A stretch of DNA of 64,000 nt from Latrodectus hesperus. Its lineage: Eukaryota; Arthropoda; Arachnida; Araneae; Theridiidae. How positions within the stretch are numbered: the first letter of the stretch is position 1; each line of letters begins with the position of its first letter. Positions 31,374-43,329 of the stretch are shown here, one piece after another. The stretch is taken from NCBI GenBank assembly GCA_037975125.1, contig JAJQOW010000014.1, forward strand, positions 2,284,786 through 2,348,785. The letters run 5' to 3'. The notes below the pieces were generated by a model. It had not been told where the DNA came from and ran no database searches. It worked only from the letters and a program-made list of their open reading frames with translations. The position numbers and the translations under genes are program-made.

Positions 31374-32097
31374 GAAATTAATATTATTAACACTTAACAA
31401 TACCTATAATATAATGAAATACCTTTTTTGAAACTCTTAATTCAACAAATAAGGATGAAAAATCAAAATAGGAAATCTTGAATTCAATGAGAAATGTCTA
31501 TTCCATTACTTTCAATTTTTATTTAAAAATAGCTAAATAGTAAATATATGATAAGTGTTACTAGAATTTACACAGAAGAAAATTTTTTCAATCACATATT
31601 TGGTGAAAAAAGGAAATGAAAATTTTAAAGATAAGCAAATTTTTAGTATATTTTTCTTACTGATACTACCCTGAACAATCCGAATGGAAATTGAAGACTA
31701 GAAATTACAGTTAATGATTTTTACATCAATAAACTTAAGAAATTTTACGTTCTTCAATGACAAATTTTGAACAGTTTAAAGCAAAAGTCAAATGTTAAAT
31801 TTTATATTCATAATATAGAGGGCTTGTTCTAATCTAGTATTTATCAGAAATTTAAAAGCTTTCTATTGTAGAACACACAAAATAACCGATAAATTTAATC
31901 TCAAAAATCACATCTGTATGACAAAAAAAATGTATTTTTTTCCTTTCTACTATTTAAGGAATTGCTAAAAAAAGAAAAATATCTTTCAAAGGAATTCGCT
32001 ACATTGATTATTGGTGATCACGAAAAAGCTTTTCACTTGCTTGAATTTTCTAGCATACTTGGATTTGTGAAATCGTGGAAAAAATCTAAAGTTCTAA

Positions 32098-32130
<33 letters not shown>

Positions 32131-32475
32131 AAGATTTTCAATTTCAGTAAAAGCACAATATGTTTCCTTAAAAAATACTTTTTAAATGTAACTAGCTATT
32201 AGGTCAGTTCCTTATAAAAATTAAATGCTAAAAAGAACATAGTTTAATTTTTACCTTTGTTGTATTATACTTACTCTAGTTGTGTATTTTTCATAAGTTA
32301 ATTACTTTGCTGTAATTTTTGATGAGCCAAGATTACTTAGAAGTAAACATCTTAATAGAGAGTTAAAAAGAATTATCTAATACTTTTCTTCAAATATAGA
32401 ATTAGATGACATTTTAATCTATATTGCTCTTTATTTGCTAATCATCTTATGGCAAATGATTATATTATAAAATTC
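31374..32475. other. AT-rich spacer with a T30 run
   Basis: No gene recognised. A homopolymer of 30 T lies at 32100-32129; flanking DNA shows no obvious retroposed sequence. Confidence 0.65.
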
Positions 32476-32772
32476 ATGTCTTTTCATCGAGTGGTCAGAA
32501 TCCCTGACTACGGATAGGGAGGTCCTGAGTTTGAATCCCACTTCGGGCATGGATGTACTATCTCTCTCTATCTATCATGTCTTTGTCCTTTCTGTGTATG
32601 AATGTGTTGTAAATGGTTGCCTACCCTATAAACGGGTCCCTATGGCATGTGTGTACTGAGGAAGTTGGACTGCACAACAAGATATGGTTCAGTTGGAAAA
32701 GTGTAGCAGCGCACCCCATATTACCTCCCTAGCTGGCCCGCGACAACCAATCAACCAACCATGGCTTTTCAT
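32476..32772 (+). repeat. SINE B copy 2, with target-site duplication
   Basis: Element 32488-32760, lacking the first bases of the tRNA-like head: it opens CGAGTGGTCAG, then CTGACTACGGATAGGGAGG and box B GAGTTTGAATCCC. The body matches copy 1 and it ends in CAATCAACCAACC. A 12-bp direct repeat (11 of 12 identical) lies at 32476-32487 and 32761-32772. Confidence 0.92.
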
Positions 32773-35020
32773 AATAGAGGATTTTATTTTAAAAAATTTC
32801 ATTTTAATAGAGCACAAATACCTGACTATTTAAAATGTATATAAAATGAAATAATCAAAGATGTACTTCACACTATAAAAAATTTGAATTTTCCCTCAGA
32901 ATTGCAAGTAATGAACTAAACAGCCACATAATATTTGCTATGGTAAACTATTTGAATACCAATAGAAATATTAGTAACCACATTAAAGTGACTGATAAAC
33001 ATTGTAATCAATTATAAATATTTTTTCCATGAGACTCTTTCAATAATGTTAATTTCCATAATAAAAAGGGTACTACAGTTATATCTGTTTTCAAAATTGG
33101 CAAAAAAGATTTTAGAGGAAGAATAAAGCTTACAGAATCACTTACATATCTGAGACTCTCTGAAACAGTAGAAGTAAGGACTAATCAATAAGATTTAAAA
33201 ATTCTTATGAATATTTTAACATTATTTAAGAATAGGATTCTGAGAAATATCTAATAAAAAATTGGTAATCATTATTGTTTTAAAAATTCTTCTGAATAGA
33301 AAACGAATTGCTGTGAAGCTCGATTTTTGAATGTGTACGCAAAACAAATTATGTATCCTTCAAATAGGGTTTCAATCACAAGTGTTAAATTTTTCAAAAA
33401 GCTTTAAACTCATAAAAATTTCCTTTTCTTCTGAATTCAGGTACAAAATGCTCTCCCTCTGTAATTGTTACTAGGAAAAGAATATCCCGAAATATTTAAA
33501 ATTATCTTATATGTGTTCCTTATATGAATTCTTTGAAATTACATATTTTGATGAAATGATATTATTTGTTAATAGTATTTTTTATGAAAATGATGAGCAT
33601 GAAAATCTGAAACAAAGGAATTAGTTAATGCAAGACAGAAAGAAAAAGAAATAATTGGCATATATTTTTTTCATTGATAAAATGAATAAGCATAAGATAT
33701 AATTGATAAAACTTCCTTAATAAATAATAAAAGATTATGCAAGAAGGCAAATTATTTAAAACATTTTATTATAAAAACTCCAGTAAAAAATTATTCCTAG
33801 TTATTTATCTAATAAAGCTTAAAAATTGTGATTTTAATTTATTTTAATGGAAAAAATACCAATTTTCCCTTAGTTTATGCTTTACTTATTTACCATATTT
33901 TATGCTTTTACTTACATTTTTAATGAACCAATTAGATTTCCAATTCATAAGAAAGGAACAAAATTAGAATATAAATATTTAACTAAAGTCCTTTTAAATA
34001 TTTATTAGCTCATTAGAGTGTTAAATGAAACACTTATGAGGAACTATTCCATATGACAAATAAGGCCATTATTATACTTCTTTAAAAATACAACAAAATA
34101 ATTAGTTTAATATTTTATTCAAAATGCAAACATTTATCATAAATTTTTATAAAAATTTTTACTAGGTCTTACCATAAAAAATTTAAATATCTTTAAAAAT
34201 CAGATTTCATAATTTAGAAATGGAAAGACTTTTTCTAAACTTATTTTTTTCTCTTTGTTAAAAATAATATGATAACAGAATGAATATTTTATGCTATGTT
34301 ATTAAAGTAAATATTTAATTATCATCTTGTTGGTTTTATTATATTTTATTCATAAGTTCTTTTTTCAAATATTTTATTTGTTTTATTGTAGTTTTATACC
34401 ATGACATTTTTAATAACATTTGAAATATTTAACTGACATGGAGGGAAATATTTATACATTAATGTGATTTGCAATTTTTTAATTTTTAAATAAATTTATT
34501 TTTATGTAACTCAAATTTATAGTAATAGTAAAACCTCTCTAAGCAATTAAATAATTATTTTTTAATTCAAAAAGAGTACAAGAAGTAAAAATGTTTCATA
34601 GTAATTTTAATGTAATAGAATTTTCTTGACAATACTCATTTTTTAATATGAGGTATCATTATTTTGTATTTTAACGTATCAAAATTATTCATGTTCTGTA
34701 AATTATAAATTATTAAAAAAGTGATACGAAATTATCCAAGATGATAGTATATTAAAAGCAAGAAATACATGAGGGAGAAATATTTGAATCCAAACTTTAA
34801 AAGAAGTGGAAAATGATCATTGTAATTCTTGTTCTTATTTATAGAATAATCACATATTTCTAAACGAATTCATGATAAAATCGAAAAGTTATATTCATTA
34901 TTTTACACGAGCATTTTGCTCATTAAAAATATTACAAAACAGACTTATTTTAAATAATCTGAAGCCTCCATTTGTTTAGCTTACAGGCAAAAATTAAGTT
35001 TTTGTAAGTTAATGATATAC

Positions 35021-35072
35021 ATACAAACCTGAAATGCATTAACTGACTAGTTAATGCATGTCAGGATTGTAT
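35021..35072. repeat. Near-perfect inverted repeat, 24-bp arms
   Basis: Arms 35021-35044 and 35049-35072 pair at 22 of 24 positions around a 4-nt loop. Confidence 0.87.
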
Positions 35073-35459
35073 AAATGGCATTAATTCATTTTCAAGCAAA
35101 AATAATAAATCATTTCCTCCAAACTATCTACTAAACTCGCATAATTAACGATGGTTAACCCTTAGTACCTTGATACAATTAACAACTGATATAATTGATT
35201 TTAAAACATTTGTTGAACCCAAGTATTTTCCTTATAAAATCTGTCCACGGAAAAGGCAGTATAAGATTAATCGTTTTTAATCACTGTCATTTTATACGAC
35301 CGTTATTGTAAGAGGTGGTAATAGCTAATGTTTTCTTAACTAATGTTTTCGTCATATGTTTTAGTCACCCCTAATAGTGATATTTTTTAATTTTTACTTA
35401 TAAAGGCTGTTTTAGTCACCACTAATGGTAATATTTTTTAATCTTTACTTTTATATGAT

Positions 35460-35517
35460 TATTTTTAAGGCAAAAATGGAAATTGCAACACCAATTTCCA
35501 TTTTTGCCTTAAAAATA
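35460..35517. repeat. Perfect inverted repeat, 26-bp arms
   Basis: Arms 35460-35485 and 35492-35517 are exact reverse complements with a 6-nt loop. This is the longest perfect hairpin in the window outside the TA arrays. No target duplication or transposon end motif flanks it. Confidence 0.94.
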
Positions 35518-35962
35518 CTCTCATTTACTATACTATGGAATAAATGGTTGGTCAAAGTGTAAAGCAATAAGTTTTTAATATACTTTATAAATTTAATCTA
35601 TTTTTTGGATGAAATGTCATACCATTATAATATTTGAAATACTTGTTGATTCATAAAAAGCAAAAAGCAAATAAAAATCGTTGTACATGCGTCCATCCTT
35701 TTGACTCATGATCAGAGCGTGCATATTATCACAAAGCTTGAAGTCTTTAATATCAATTTGTCACAAAATATAAAAATAAAATATGCATAACTTAAGAAAG
35801 GTAAGGCACTGAAAATATATAAATGTAATGAAAAATATACCTCAATCACCGAATAACTTATATCACAACTAAAATCATTTATGAAATATGATAAATGAAC
35901 AAAAATATACATAATCTATCAACAGCTGAAAATTTTTGGGAAACATTTCTGATTGGAAAAAA

Positions 35963-36842
35963 CAAGTGCTAGCAACTATATGCAACATCCTAAAGTAAAC
36001 ATACAAATAACATGAAAAGTACTACATGCATTAACGGAGGTGAGGTATGCAAATGATAAGAAATTCGGCGCAGACGCACATCACACGCACCTGTGGCACC
36101 ACTTTAAAGCACTATTTAAGGCTTGGAGAGTTTTTTTTAAAAAAAAAGATCAACCAAGCCTTTTAGAAAACAGCGATAATTTTTTGCTCAAGTATCCGAG
36201 TTCGACAGAGGAGTGGCATTACGAGATTGTGGATTATCTTTCAGAAAAATCGGTAGTCGTGTTCGATGAAAACAAACAACTGTAATGCGGATTATGTAAT
36301 CGTTGGATGCAGGGGGGTACAACGAAACGATGTGTTCCATCGCATTTACTTCATTGCACCACTTCACGTGATGATAGGCAAATTGTGTGCATGAAAATGA
36401 CGAATCGCTCAGCCACATCATGAACCATGGCACATCACAATCAGTATCACCGATTGTCTACGCATACTATTCGACCCCGTTTACAGTAGAGTGGTCTGCC
36501 TGCAAGACGTCCATTGCTTCCTCTACCGTTGACGCAGAACCAAAGACGTCTCCACTGCTAATGGTGCCATGAAAGATGGATGTGGATGACATAATGGAAT
36601 AAATTGCCTTTACTAACGAGTCACGCTTCTGTCAGCAACACCACGACGGCTGCGTTATGCACCTCCACACCGGGTATTATGGTATGGGGGTGGTACTGGA
36701 TATCAATATCGCACTCCTCCAGTACCCATTGCTAGTACTTTAAACAGCCAGTGATGCATCTCCAAGGTGTTGAAGCCAGTTGTTCTTCCTTACCTTCAAG
36801 AATTGCCCACAGCCATATTTCAACAGGATAAAGCACAAGCAC

Positions 36843-36844
<2 letters not shown>
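35963..36844 (+). mobile_element. Tc1-like DNA transposon copy A, 3'-truncated
   Basis: Aligns, in opposite orientation, with the Tc1-like element at 40058-42197, from its terminal region (TGCAACATCC) through AAATAACATGAAA, the conserved CACCACTT blocks and the transposase. Frames are ruined. The N-terminal HTH region reads NRSATS, and the first catalytic motif reads FTNESRFC, where Asp is replaced by Asn. The copy stops at the second catalytic motif, where a T39 tract begins. It lacks both the 87-bp duplication and the nested insert seen in copy B and shows the empty insertion site (ATCGCACTCC near 36708). Confidence 0.86.

Positions 36845-36883
<39 letters not shown>
36845..36883 (-). repeat. 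T39 tract, likely poly(A) of a retroposed insert
   Basis: Thirty-nine T interrupt copy A within the transposase. On the minus strand this is a poly(A) tail preceded by a sequence (36884 to about 36985) unlike Tc1 and richer in G+C, as expected for a retrocopy or LINE end inserted on the minus strand. Neither its source nor a target duplication could be found. Confidence 0.55.
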
Positions 36884-36887
<4 letters not shown>

Positions 36888-38430
36888 ACACGTGTCTTCT
36901 CCTTCCCTCACTCTCTCCCTCAAAACCGATTTTCTTCAAGTCCTACGTTAGGGCATCCCACTTCGTCAAAATGGGGGGATAGAGAAACGAATTAAATAAA
37001 AAAAAGGACTTTCAGTCAGGGAAAAAAATGGGTAATTTAATTTATAAAAGTTATCCAGCCAGTGAGAGAGAGAATACAACGGTTTCTAACTACTAAAATT
37101 GGTCTGAAACAGATCAAAGGAAGTAGGGAATATAAAAAAAGCTCTATGTAAGCACTTGCTCTAATTTTGTCTTGCGTTTTTTATCTATCAGTATAAATCT
37201 GAAGCAAATTATTCTTTGGGTTCCTGATTAAATTATTTGCACAATAACTGCTTTCAGTTCACCATTGTCTAATTATGCCTTCGTTAAAACATGTATCAAA
37301 TACTATTAATTCTTATAGATGAGAGTTTAATACATTTTATTGGTTTTTATTAATTTCTCAGTAAAAACATCCACCTAAGAAAGTAACTTTATTTCTGTTA
37401 AAAACATTTCCCAATAATCTATCTTTAGTATCCAATTTTTGAGGGGTCTATAGTTATAGTGATCTCTTTTAAAGACTCTATCAATGTTAATGATATTTTT
37501 ATATTATATTTAATCTCTCTCTCTTTAGATTTACTTAGATTTACTTAGATTTACTTAGACTCTAAGATTTACTTAGAGTAACTCTGTTGTAAACTCTAAG
37601 ATTTACTTAGAGTTTACAATGTGAAACAATAAGCACTGCCAGCATTAAAATAGTTTATTTTTTTAATTTTAGTGTTTCAATTTTTTTTCAATATTTCCAT
37701 GCAAATTCAATTTATGAATATTTACTAACACTCAATATTTACAATGAAGAATCTGACTCAATTAGAAATAAAACGTTTTGATATTCATTTGAATAAACAT
37801 TGCAACTTAAGAGATTATATTAAATGCAACAACTAATAGCTCTGCAATTAAATGCATATAAAATTACGTAAAGATTTTTAAAAAATATTTTAAATATATA
37901 AATTATAGAAAAAGCAACCTTTAAATTATCTTTTTTTAAATAATTAAAATGAGCTTATCTATATTAATTTTTGGCATCATGATTCATACAAAAGGGAATA
38001 TAAGAAAAACTGTTTTTAAATATGACATATTCTTTCAAAATCGATACTGAATATTTCATTCAATTTTATTGCTATTTATAAATTTCTCATTAGATATTTA
38101 TTTAAAAAATACTTGCAAAACACTATCTGAAAGCATGAGAATGATTTCCCTCAGACTTGCTACTAGCTCCAAACTTTCTTCCTAGTTCATAAATCTCTGA
38201 CGGAGGTGTTCTTCCAGGTCATTTATTCTCTTTTATCTGAGATAGAAGATGTTTCACTGTTATAAATCATTCGAAAATAGTGTAACACGGAAAAATTAAT
38301 TTTTCGATAGTTTACCTCGCTTTCTAACGATTTGAAAGTGAAGCAAAATATTAGTAAATAGTTTTCTTCTGAGATTAAAAACATTCCTTTAAAGTTTGTG
38401 CTCTTGGAGAAATGGGTAAAAAGAAAAATA
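36884..38430. other. Unidentified insert end, then AT-rich spacer
   Basis: 36884-36985 is a GC-richer unknown sequence next to the T39 tract. The remainder is AT-rich, with a CT-run and three ATTTACTTAG units at about 37521-37560 and a hairpin at 37587-37619. Confidence 0.55.
37587..37619. repeat. Perfect inverted repeat, 14-bp arms
   Basis: Arms 37587-37600 and 37606-37619, loop ATTTA. The arms contain the same TCTAAGATTTACTTAGA motif that is tandemly repeated just upstream. Confidence 0.88.
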
Positions 38431-38886
<456 letters not shown>

Positions 38887-40055
38887 CAGAGAAAGAGAGT
38901 AAGAGAAGGTAGTCAAAACATAATTTTAATAATTACCATTAATTATGATATTAAAAAAAATCTTTTATATAAAATTATTTTTAATTAACAATTTAATCAT
39001 TAATTGTTACCTAGAATAGTTAAATATTCGTTTTCGGAAAATTGTGTATAAGTAATTTATTTTCATATTTTTTTTCATGTTTAATTCAAGTTTATAATTA
39101 AATAAAAATTATTAAAAATTAATTGAATGAAACTTTTTTCAATTTTCTTCGGAGGTTATCTTTTTATACACAATGACAATATCAGCTTAGTCACACTAAA
39201 ATTGTGTGACTAAATTGTGTGATTATGTGACTGTATGTGCATTCCAAGCAACTAAGAACATCACATTCCTAAAGTGGAATCAAACCTATAATTTGCTTAT
39301 GTGAAAGTGATAGAACTAGACATTCAACTACTGGCTTGAAAACAGCATTATAAGTAGCCTACCTCTGTCAGATTTAATATAAAGAGTGACATGAAAGTTA
39401 TAACAAATTTTAACCTTATGACAACAAATTTTAATTTGCTTCTTTTTCTTTGCTCCTTTTATCAGAGAACGCAATTGGGAAGAACAATTAAAAACTTTTT
39501 AGAAATAAACATTTGGAAAATATATTAAACTCTAATAAATAGCCTATACACTAAAAATATAATAATTTACTTAAGGAAATACTATAAGCTGAGGTATATT
39601 ATGAAAGTAATAATAAATTTCTAAATATAGCAAACAAATATATTAAAATAAATAACACAAACTAAAAATAAAATAAAATTGATGCAAGTATATTTGGAAA
39701 ATATCAATCCGCAGCAATCCACTTGGTCCTGCCTGAACGCCAGAGGGCGATCTTTGCAACTTGTATTTGTTAAATAGTTTTTAGTCGCACATTTGTTTTT
39801 GCTCGCTTTTGTAGGAGAACTGTTTCTCAGCTCGGATCGATTTAATCGGCCAAAAGTATTTGTTATTTTTTTCTGTTATTAAATATTTATTACGTTTTCA
39901 ATTGCGTATTTATTTAGTGTACTACTGCAGTGCCTTCACCGGATCTATTTAGTTTTTAGTTTGACATATATTTTTTTCATATATAAGTGCTCAGATAGAT
40001 TATTCCCAAAGTATGACTACCGATAGAACACAGAAAATGATTCGATTCTTGTTTG
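38887..40055. other. AT-rich spacer with a GC-richer patch
   Basis: Contains a SINE-like head (39235-39345), a 10-bp hairpin (39187-39196 with 39204-39213) and a less AT-rich patch at 39710-39960 that includes CGCCAGAGGGCGA. An ATG at 40012 opens a frame of only about 30 codons that crosses the end of the Tc1 element. Confidence 0.5.
39235..39345 (-). repeat. tRNA-like SINE head, degraded
   Basis: Minus strand: box A region GCCAGTAGTTGAATGTCTAG, then about 40 bases later box B AGGTTTGATTCCAC, then a GAATGTGATGTTC body. The layout fits SINE C but the body is too short to be sure. Confidence 0.45.
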
Positions 40056-40254
40056 TACACAGCTGGCCACCCGAAAGACACAAGAGATATCACAACAAAA
40101 TTTAATTTGTTGATAACACGTTCATAAAGTATCTAATGATTAAATATATAGACTTCTGTGAGTGTGGTTCCTGCCAAAATCAGTAGCCGCCATTGTTGGA
40201 GATCACCACTGCCACACGCCTCGGCATTGATTCAAAGAGACTTTGGATGTGGTC

Positions 40255-40494
40255 TTACAGTACAACGGACCAAGCGGTTTTCACACGTTGACAAAGTTGA
40301 TCTGGTGTGGCAGCTAGGGATGTAATCTGAGTCAATCGTTGAAAAAACATGGACCACATGTTTTCTATCGGCGTAAGATCAGGAGAACGTGCCTGCCAGG
40401 GAAGCAATTCAATCTGGCAATCGACGAAGAATACTTGGACAATGCATGACACGTGTGCTCGTGCCTTATCCTGTTGAAATATGGCTGTGGGCAA
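40255..40494 (-). pseudogene. Tc1 transposase, C-terminal catalytic part
   Basis: An 80-codon open stretch. AIFQQDKARAHVS carries the second catalytic Asp (family consensus QQDNARPH). WQARSPDLTPIENMWSMF carries the final Glu. There are exactly 34 residues between that Asp and Glu, which makes this DD34E, the Tc1 signature. It ends RVKTAWSVVL and stop, the normal end region of the family. The first catalytic Asp lies across the nested insertion, where the visible motif is FTGE-stop-RF, so it is also mutated. Confidence 0.93.
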
Positions 40495-40591
40495 GCCCTG
40501 AAGGTAAAGAAGGATAACTGGCTCTAATACCTCGGAGATGTAACGCTGACTGCTTAAAGTACCGGCAATGTGTACTAGAGGAGTGCGAGAG

Positions 40592-41350
40592 ACAAGCGTC
40601 TCGAGACCGGGCCCGGAACGTCGGCTCCAAATGGGAATTCTAACGCATGCGCACTTGAAGAGAGTAGTTGAAATAATTTGGCGGTGTAAAATGTGACTAT
40701 TGTTTAGACTTAATATTAGTAACCCTATGTTTTCTTATTCCTCGGTCTAATTTGAAACGAGGTTCATGTTAGTCGATTTGTTTATATATGTTTGCAAGTT
40801 TTAATATTTTTTCAAAATATGAAGGAAAAGCGGAATAGTTTGCTTATATCTTAGCACCATATTTAAAATAGAAATAGATAACAACTTTATTTGTATTTTT
40901 ATGGTGCTGAAGACAGTTATTTTTTCGCAGATAAGCTGGATGTGATAATATGAAAGTAACAAAGAAGTGTGAATGGCATTATCACGTTTCCTTCTTATTT
41001 CTGTATTCCCATGATAAAATTAATTTGACTAAATTGTTTTTTGCTAGAGAGGAAAAGATCATGTGAACGCAATACACACACATCCATTGTTTTTATAATA
41101 CAAAGAAATTATATTCCCGATGAATTAATTAACTAATAATTTGTTACATTTATAAAAATATAACAATACTAAATCGATACATATTTCTAAAGGAAAACGG
41201 AAAGCATAGCTGTGAAATCCGCCATGTTTAACAATGAGATAAACTTCCTAGCCAGAGAAACTTATCACTTTCTTTACATCGCCAAGTCACTGAATCATAA
41301 CCAAAATCTTCTGGGAGCCGAGGCTCCGGGCTCTGGCTCGAGACGCTTGT
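40592..41350. mobile_element. Nested non-autonomous element with TIRs and 9-bp TSD (MULE- or Merlin-like)
   Basis: A 759-bp insert inside Tc1 copy B. Exact 9-bp direct repeats GTGCGAGAG flank it (40583-40591 and 41351-41359). Its ends are inverted repeats: ACAAGCGTCTCGAG is identical at both, and similarity continues through the GCCCGGA and TCGGCTCC blocks to about 37 bases, with weaker pairing (TTGGCGGTGTAAA against TTGGCGATGTAAA) to about 90-100. A 9-bp duplication with long TIRs suits Mutator-like elements; Merlin (8-9 bp) is an alternative. It has no transposase, so it is a non-autonomous derivative. The interior is AT-rich. Confidence 0.88.
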
Positions 41351-41359
41351 GTGCGAGAG

Positions 41360-41895
41360 TGATATCCAATGAGAGTGATGCGACTATCGTGGTGTACATG
41401 ACAGAAGCGTTACTCGCCAGTAAAGACAATTTTATTCCATTCTGCAGTCCACATCCTTCTTTCATCACATCATTGACGAAGGAGACGTCTGTGGTTCTGC
41501 GTCAAGAGTAGACGAAGCAATGGACGTCTTGCGGACAGACCACTCTACTGTAAACGACGTCGAATGGTACTTACAGACACTGGATGACACGTTACAGACT
41601 GAATGAGCTGTTCTATGGTTCATGGTGTGGTTGAGTGATCCGTCACTGCCATGCGCGGTACAGGTACTGGGTAATGCGTTACAGACTGAATAGGCTTTAC
41701 TATACTTCGTGATGTGGCTGAGTCGTCCGTCACTGCCATACGCATAATTTGCCTGTCATCACGTGAAGTGGTGCATTGAGGTGAATGCGATAGCACACGT
41801 CGGTCCGTCGTACCTCCCAGCATCCACCGATCACAAATCCGCATTTTAGTTGTTTGGTTTCGTCCAACACGACTACCCTGAAAAATAATCCACAA
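41360..41895 (-). pseudogene. Tc1 transposase, N-terminal DNA-binding part
   Basis: From 41895 on the minus strand: GRNQTTKMRICDRWMLGGTT, then HSPQCTTSRDDRQIMRMAVT, which I recognise as the helix-turn-helix region of spider- and insect-type Tc1 transposases. The segment MAVTD...IQSVT occurs twice in frame (29 codons each), the second with a stop. After it TIRRRLQ, the end of the DNA-binding domain, is readable. Further on toward 41360 the catalytic core is frameshifted. Copy A at 36 kb has a single MAVTD-equivalent segment, so the repeat is not ancestral to the family. Confidence 0.85.
41566..41739. repeat. 87-bp tandem duplication within Tc1 N-terminus
   Basis: Copies 41653-41739 and 41566-41652, in phase with the codons (29 aa each) and now clearly diverged from each other. 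Confidence 0.85.
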
Positions 41896-42202
41896 TCTCG
41901 ATAGGCCACTATCCTTCCTCTGTGAAACTCAGATACTTGATCAGAAAATGATCTTTATTTTCTACAAGGCATAGTTGATGATTTTTTAAACGACAAGAAA
42001 AACACAATTGCCGAACTTGAAATTGTCGAAATCTCCAAGCCTTAAATAGCGCTTTGAAGTGGTGCCACAAGCGCGTGATTTGCGTCTGCGCTGAATTTTT
42101 AATCATTTGCATATTTCACCTCCGCTAATGCATGTTGTAAATTTCATGTTATTTTCATGCTTCCTTCAGGGTGTTGCATTTTCGGTGGTCAGCAGTGTAA
42201 TT

Positions 42203-42352
42203 CATTGTTTACTTTGTACACTCAAGGATCAAGTCATCCAGAAATTACAGTATAAAGAAGACTAGAAATGGTGGCCACTGCAACATGCACGGGAATCAAA
42301 CTTAGAACTGATAGCCAGTGCACTAACCATTCAGCTGTCAACTTAGCTATAA
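42203..42352 (-). repeat. SINE C copy, degraded
   Basis: Minus strand head with TTGACAGCTGAATGGTTAG (box A) and AGTTTGATTCCCG (box B), then a body ending GAGTGTACAAAGTAAACAAT, which parallels the GAGTGACAAACAAACC end of the copy at 30762-30938. Its tail abuts the end of Tc1 copy B, so the transposon landed next to or inside the SINE tail. Confidence 0.7.
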
Positions 42353-43329
42353 AATCCTGAATCCTACAGTAAAAAAATAATTATATTCTTCACTAACTTT
42401 AACTCACTGTAAGAATCTTCATTTAAATCCCTTTCTGAAATTTGCATACATGTACATGTATTTAAATATAATAATTTTCCACTTTTATAAAAATCATACA
42501 TCAAATATTTCACTTGTTTTTCGTAGCTAATAATTGTTCATCGACTTTTTCTATCATTTATTGACCGGAAAGTCAATTTAGTCTGGAATTTCATTTTGCT
42601 GGAATTCAGTGGAAATTCATTCATATTTCATTACAGCGGGGAAACTAATTTTAAACTTTTTTCCTCAACTTAATTTCTTTTTTTTTTTCATTGATCACAA
42701 GATTTTGTGAAGAAATTCTATTCCCATTTAGAAAGCAAGTTATTTGTTGCATTACAATCAGAACTGAAAAGAAATTATTTATAAATACATTAATGTGATA
42801 ATATTAACATGAAATGGCTTAGTATTCATCACATATTTTTTTCTTATAATGAATGTCTCATGCATTAAGAAATACCTACGAAAAACAATGTCTTTTTTTG
42901 TCCGTTTAGTTACAAAATTTTTCATCATGATCTGGTCTATAGTAAATTTTGGCATGCAGTCTTTAACTATATAACTCTGACTGATATAGATTCAAAAATA
43001 TATCTGACATTATGTTCAACCATTGTACTATAATTTTAACTTTTAGTTGTTAATCAGCTTTTTATATTTAATGCTCCAGTTTATCTTTATTAAAGAGTAA
43101 TTAAGAAATGATAGATGAACTTGTCTAACAGCAATTTGTGTCAGTGATAATATTAGATGTGTTAAAATTCTATATAAGAATCGAATAAATCGTGTTTAAA
43201 TAACATATTCTGAATTCGCAAAAGGGATCAACTAATGACGTTCAAAGCAGAATTTAATCAATATTGATTACTGCTGTGTGGTTAAGAATCTATTACTTAC
43301 TTTCTAAACTTAAAAGTTGCATTTTACTC
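42353..43329. other. AT-rich spacer, no feature seen
   Basis: No coding region or dispersed repeat recognised. Confidence 0.7.

Larger units (their letters stand above)
32773..35962. other. Long AT-rich spacer
   Basis: More than 3 kb of A/T-rich DNA with no gene or dispersed repeat that I recognise, apart from the inverted repeats at 35021-35072 and 35460-35517. Confidence 0.65.
40058..42197 (-). mobile_element. Tc1-like DNA transposon copy B (DD34E)
   Basis: Flanked by TA on both sides (40056-40057 and 42198-42199), the Tc1/mariner target duplication. The ends are inverted repeats: CACAGCTGGCCACCCGAAA at the low end against CACTGCTGACCACCGAAAA at the high end (minus strand). It encodes on the minus strand a Tc1 transposase in pieces: an HTH/N-terminal region at 41560-41895 and a catalytic C-terminus at 40255-40494. 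It is interrupted by an independent 759-bp element (40592-41350) and carries an 87-bp internal duplication (41566-41739). It is inactive. Confidence 0.94.

Noticed and set aside
35460..35517. microRNA precursor
   Set aside because: The stem is perfect and only 26 bp, too short and too regular for an animal pre-miRNA; fold-back duplication is simpler.
40592..41350. Nested insert as a hAT element
   Set aside because: hAT elements make 8-bp duplications and start CAGNG; here the duplication is 9 bp and the ends start ACAAGCG.
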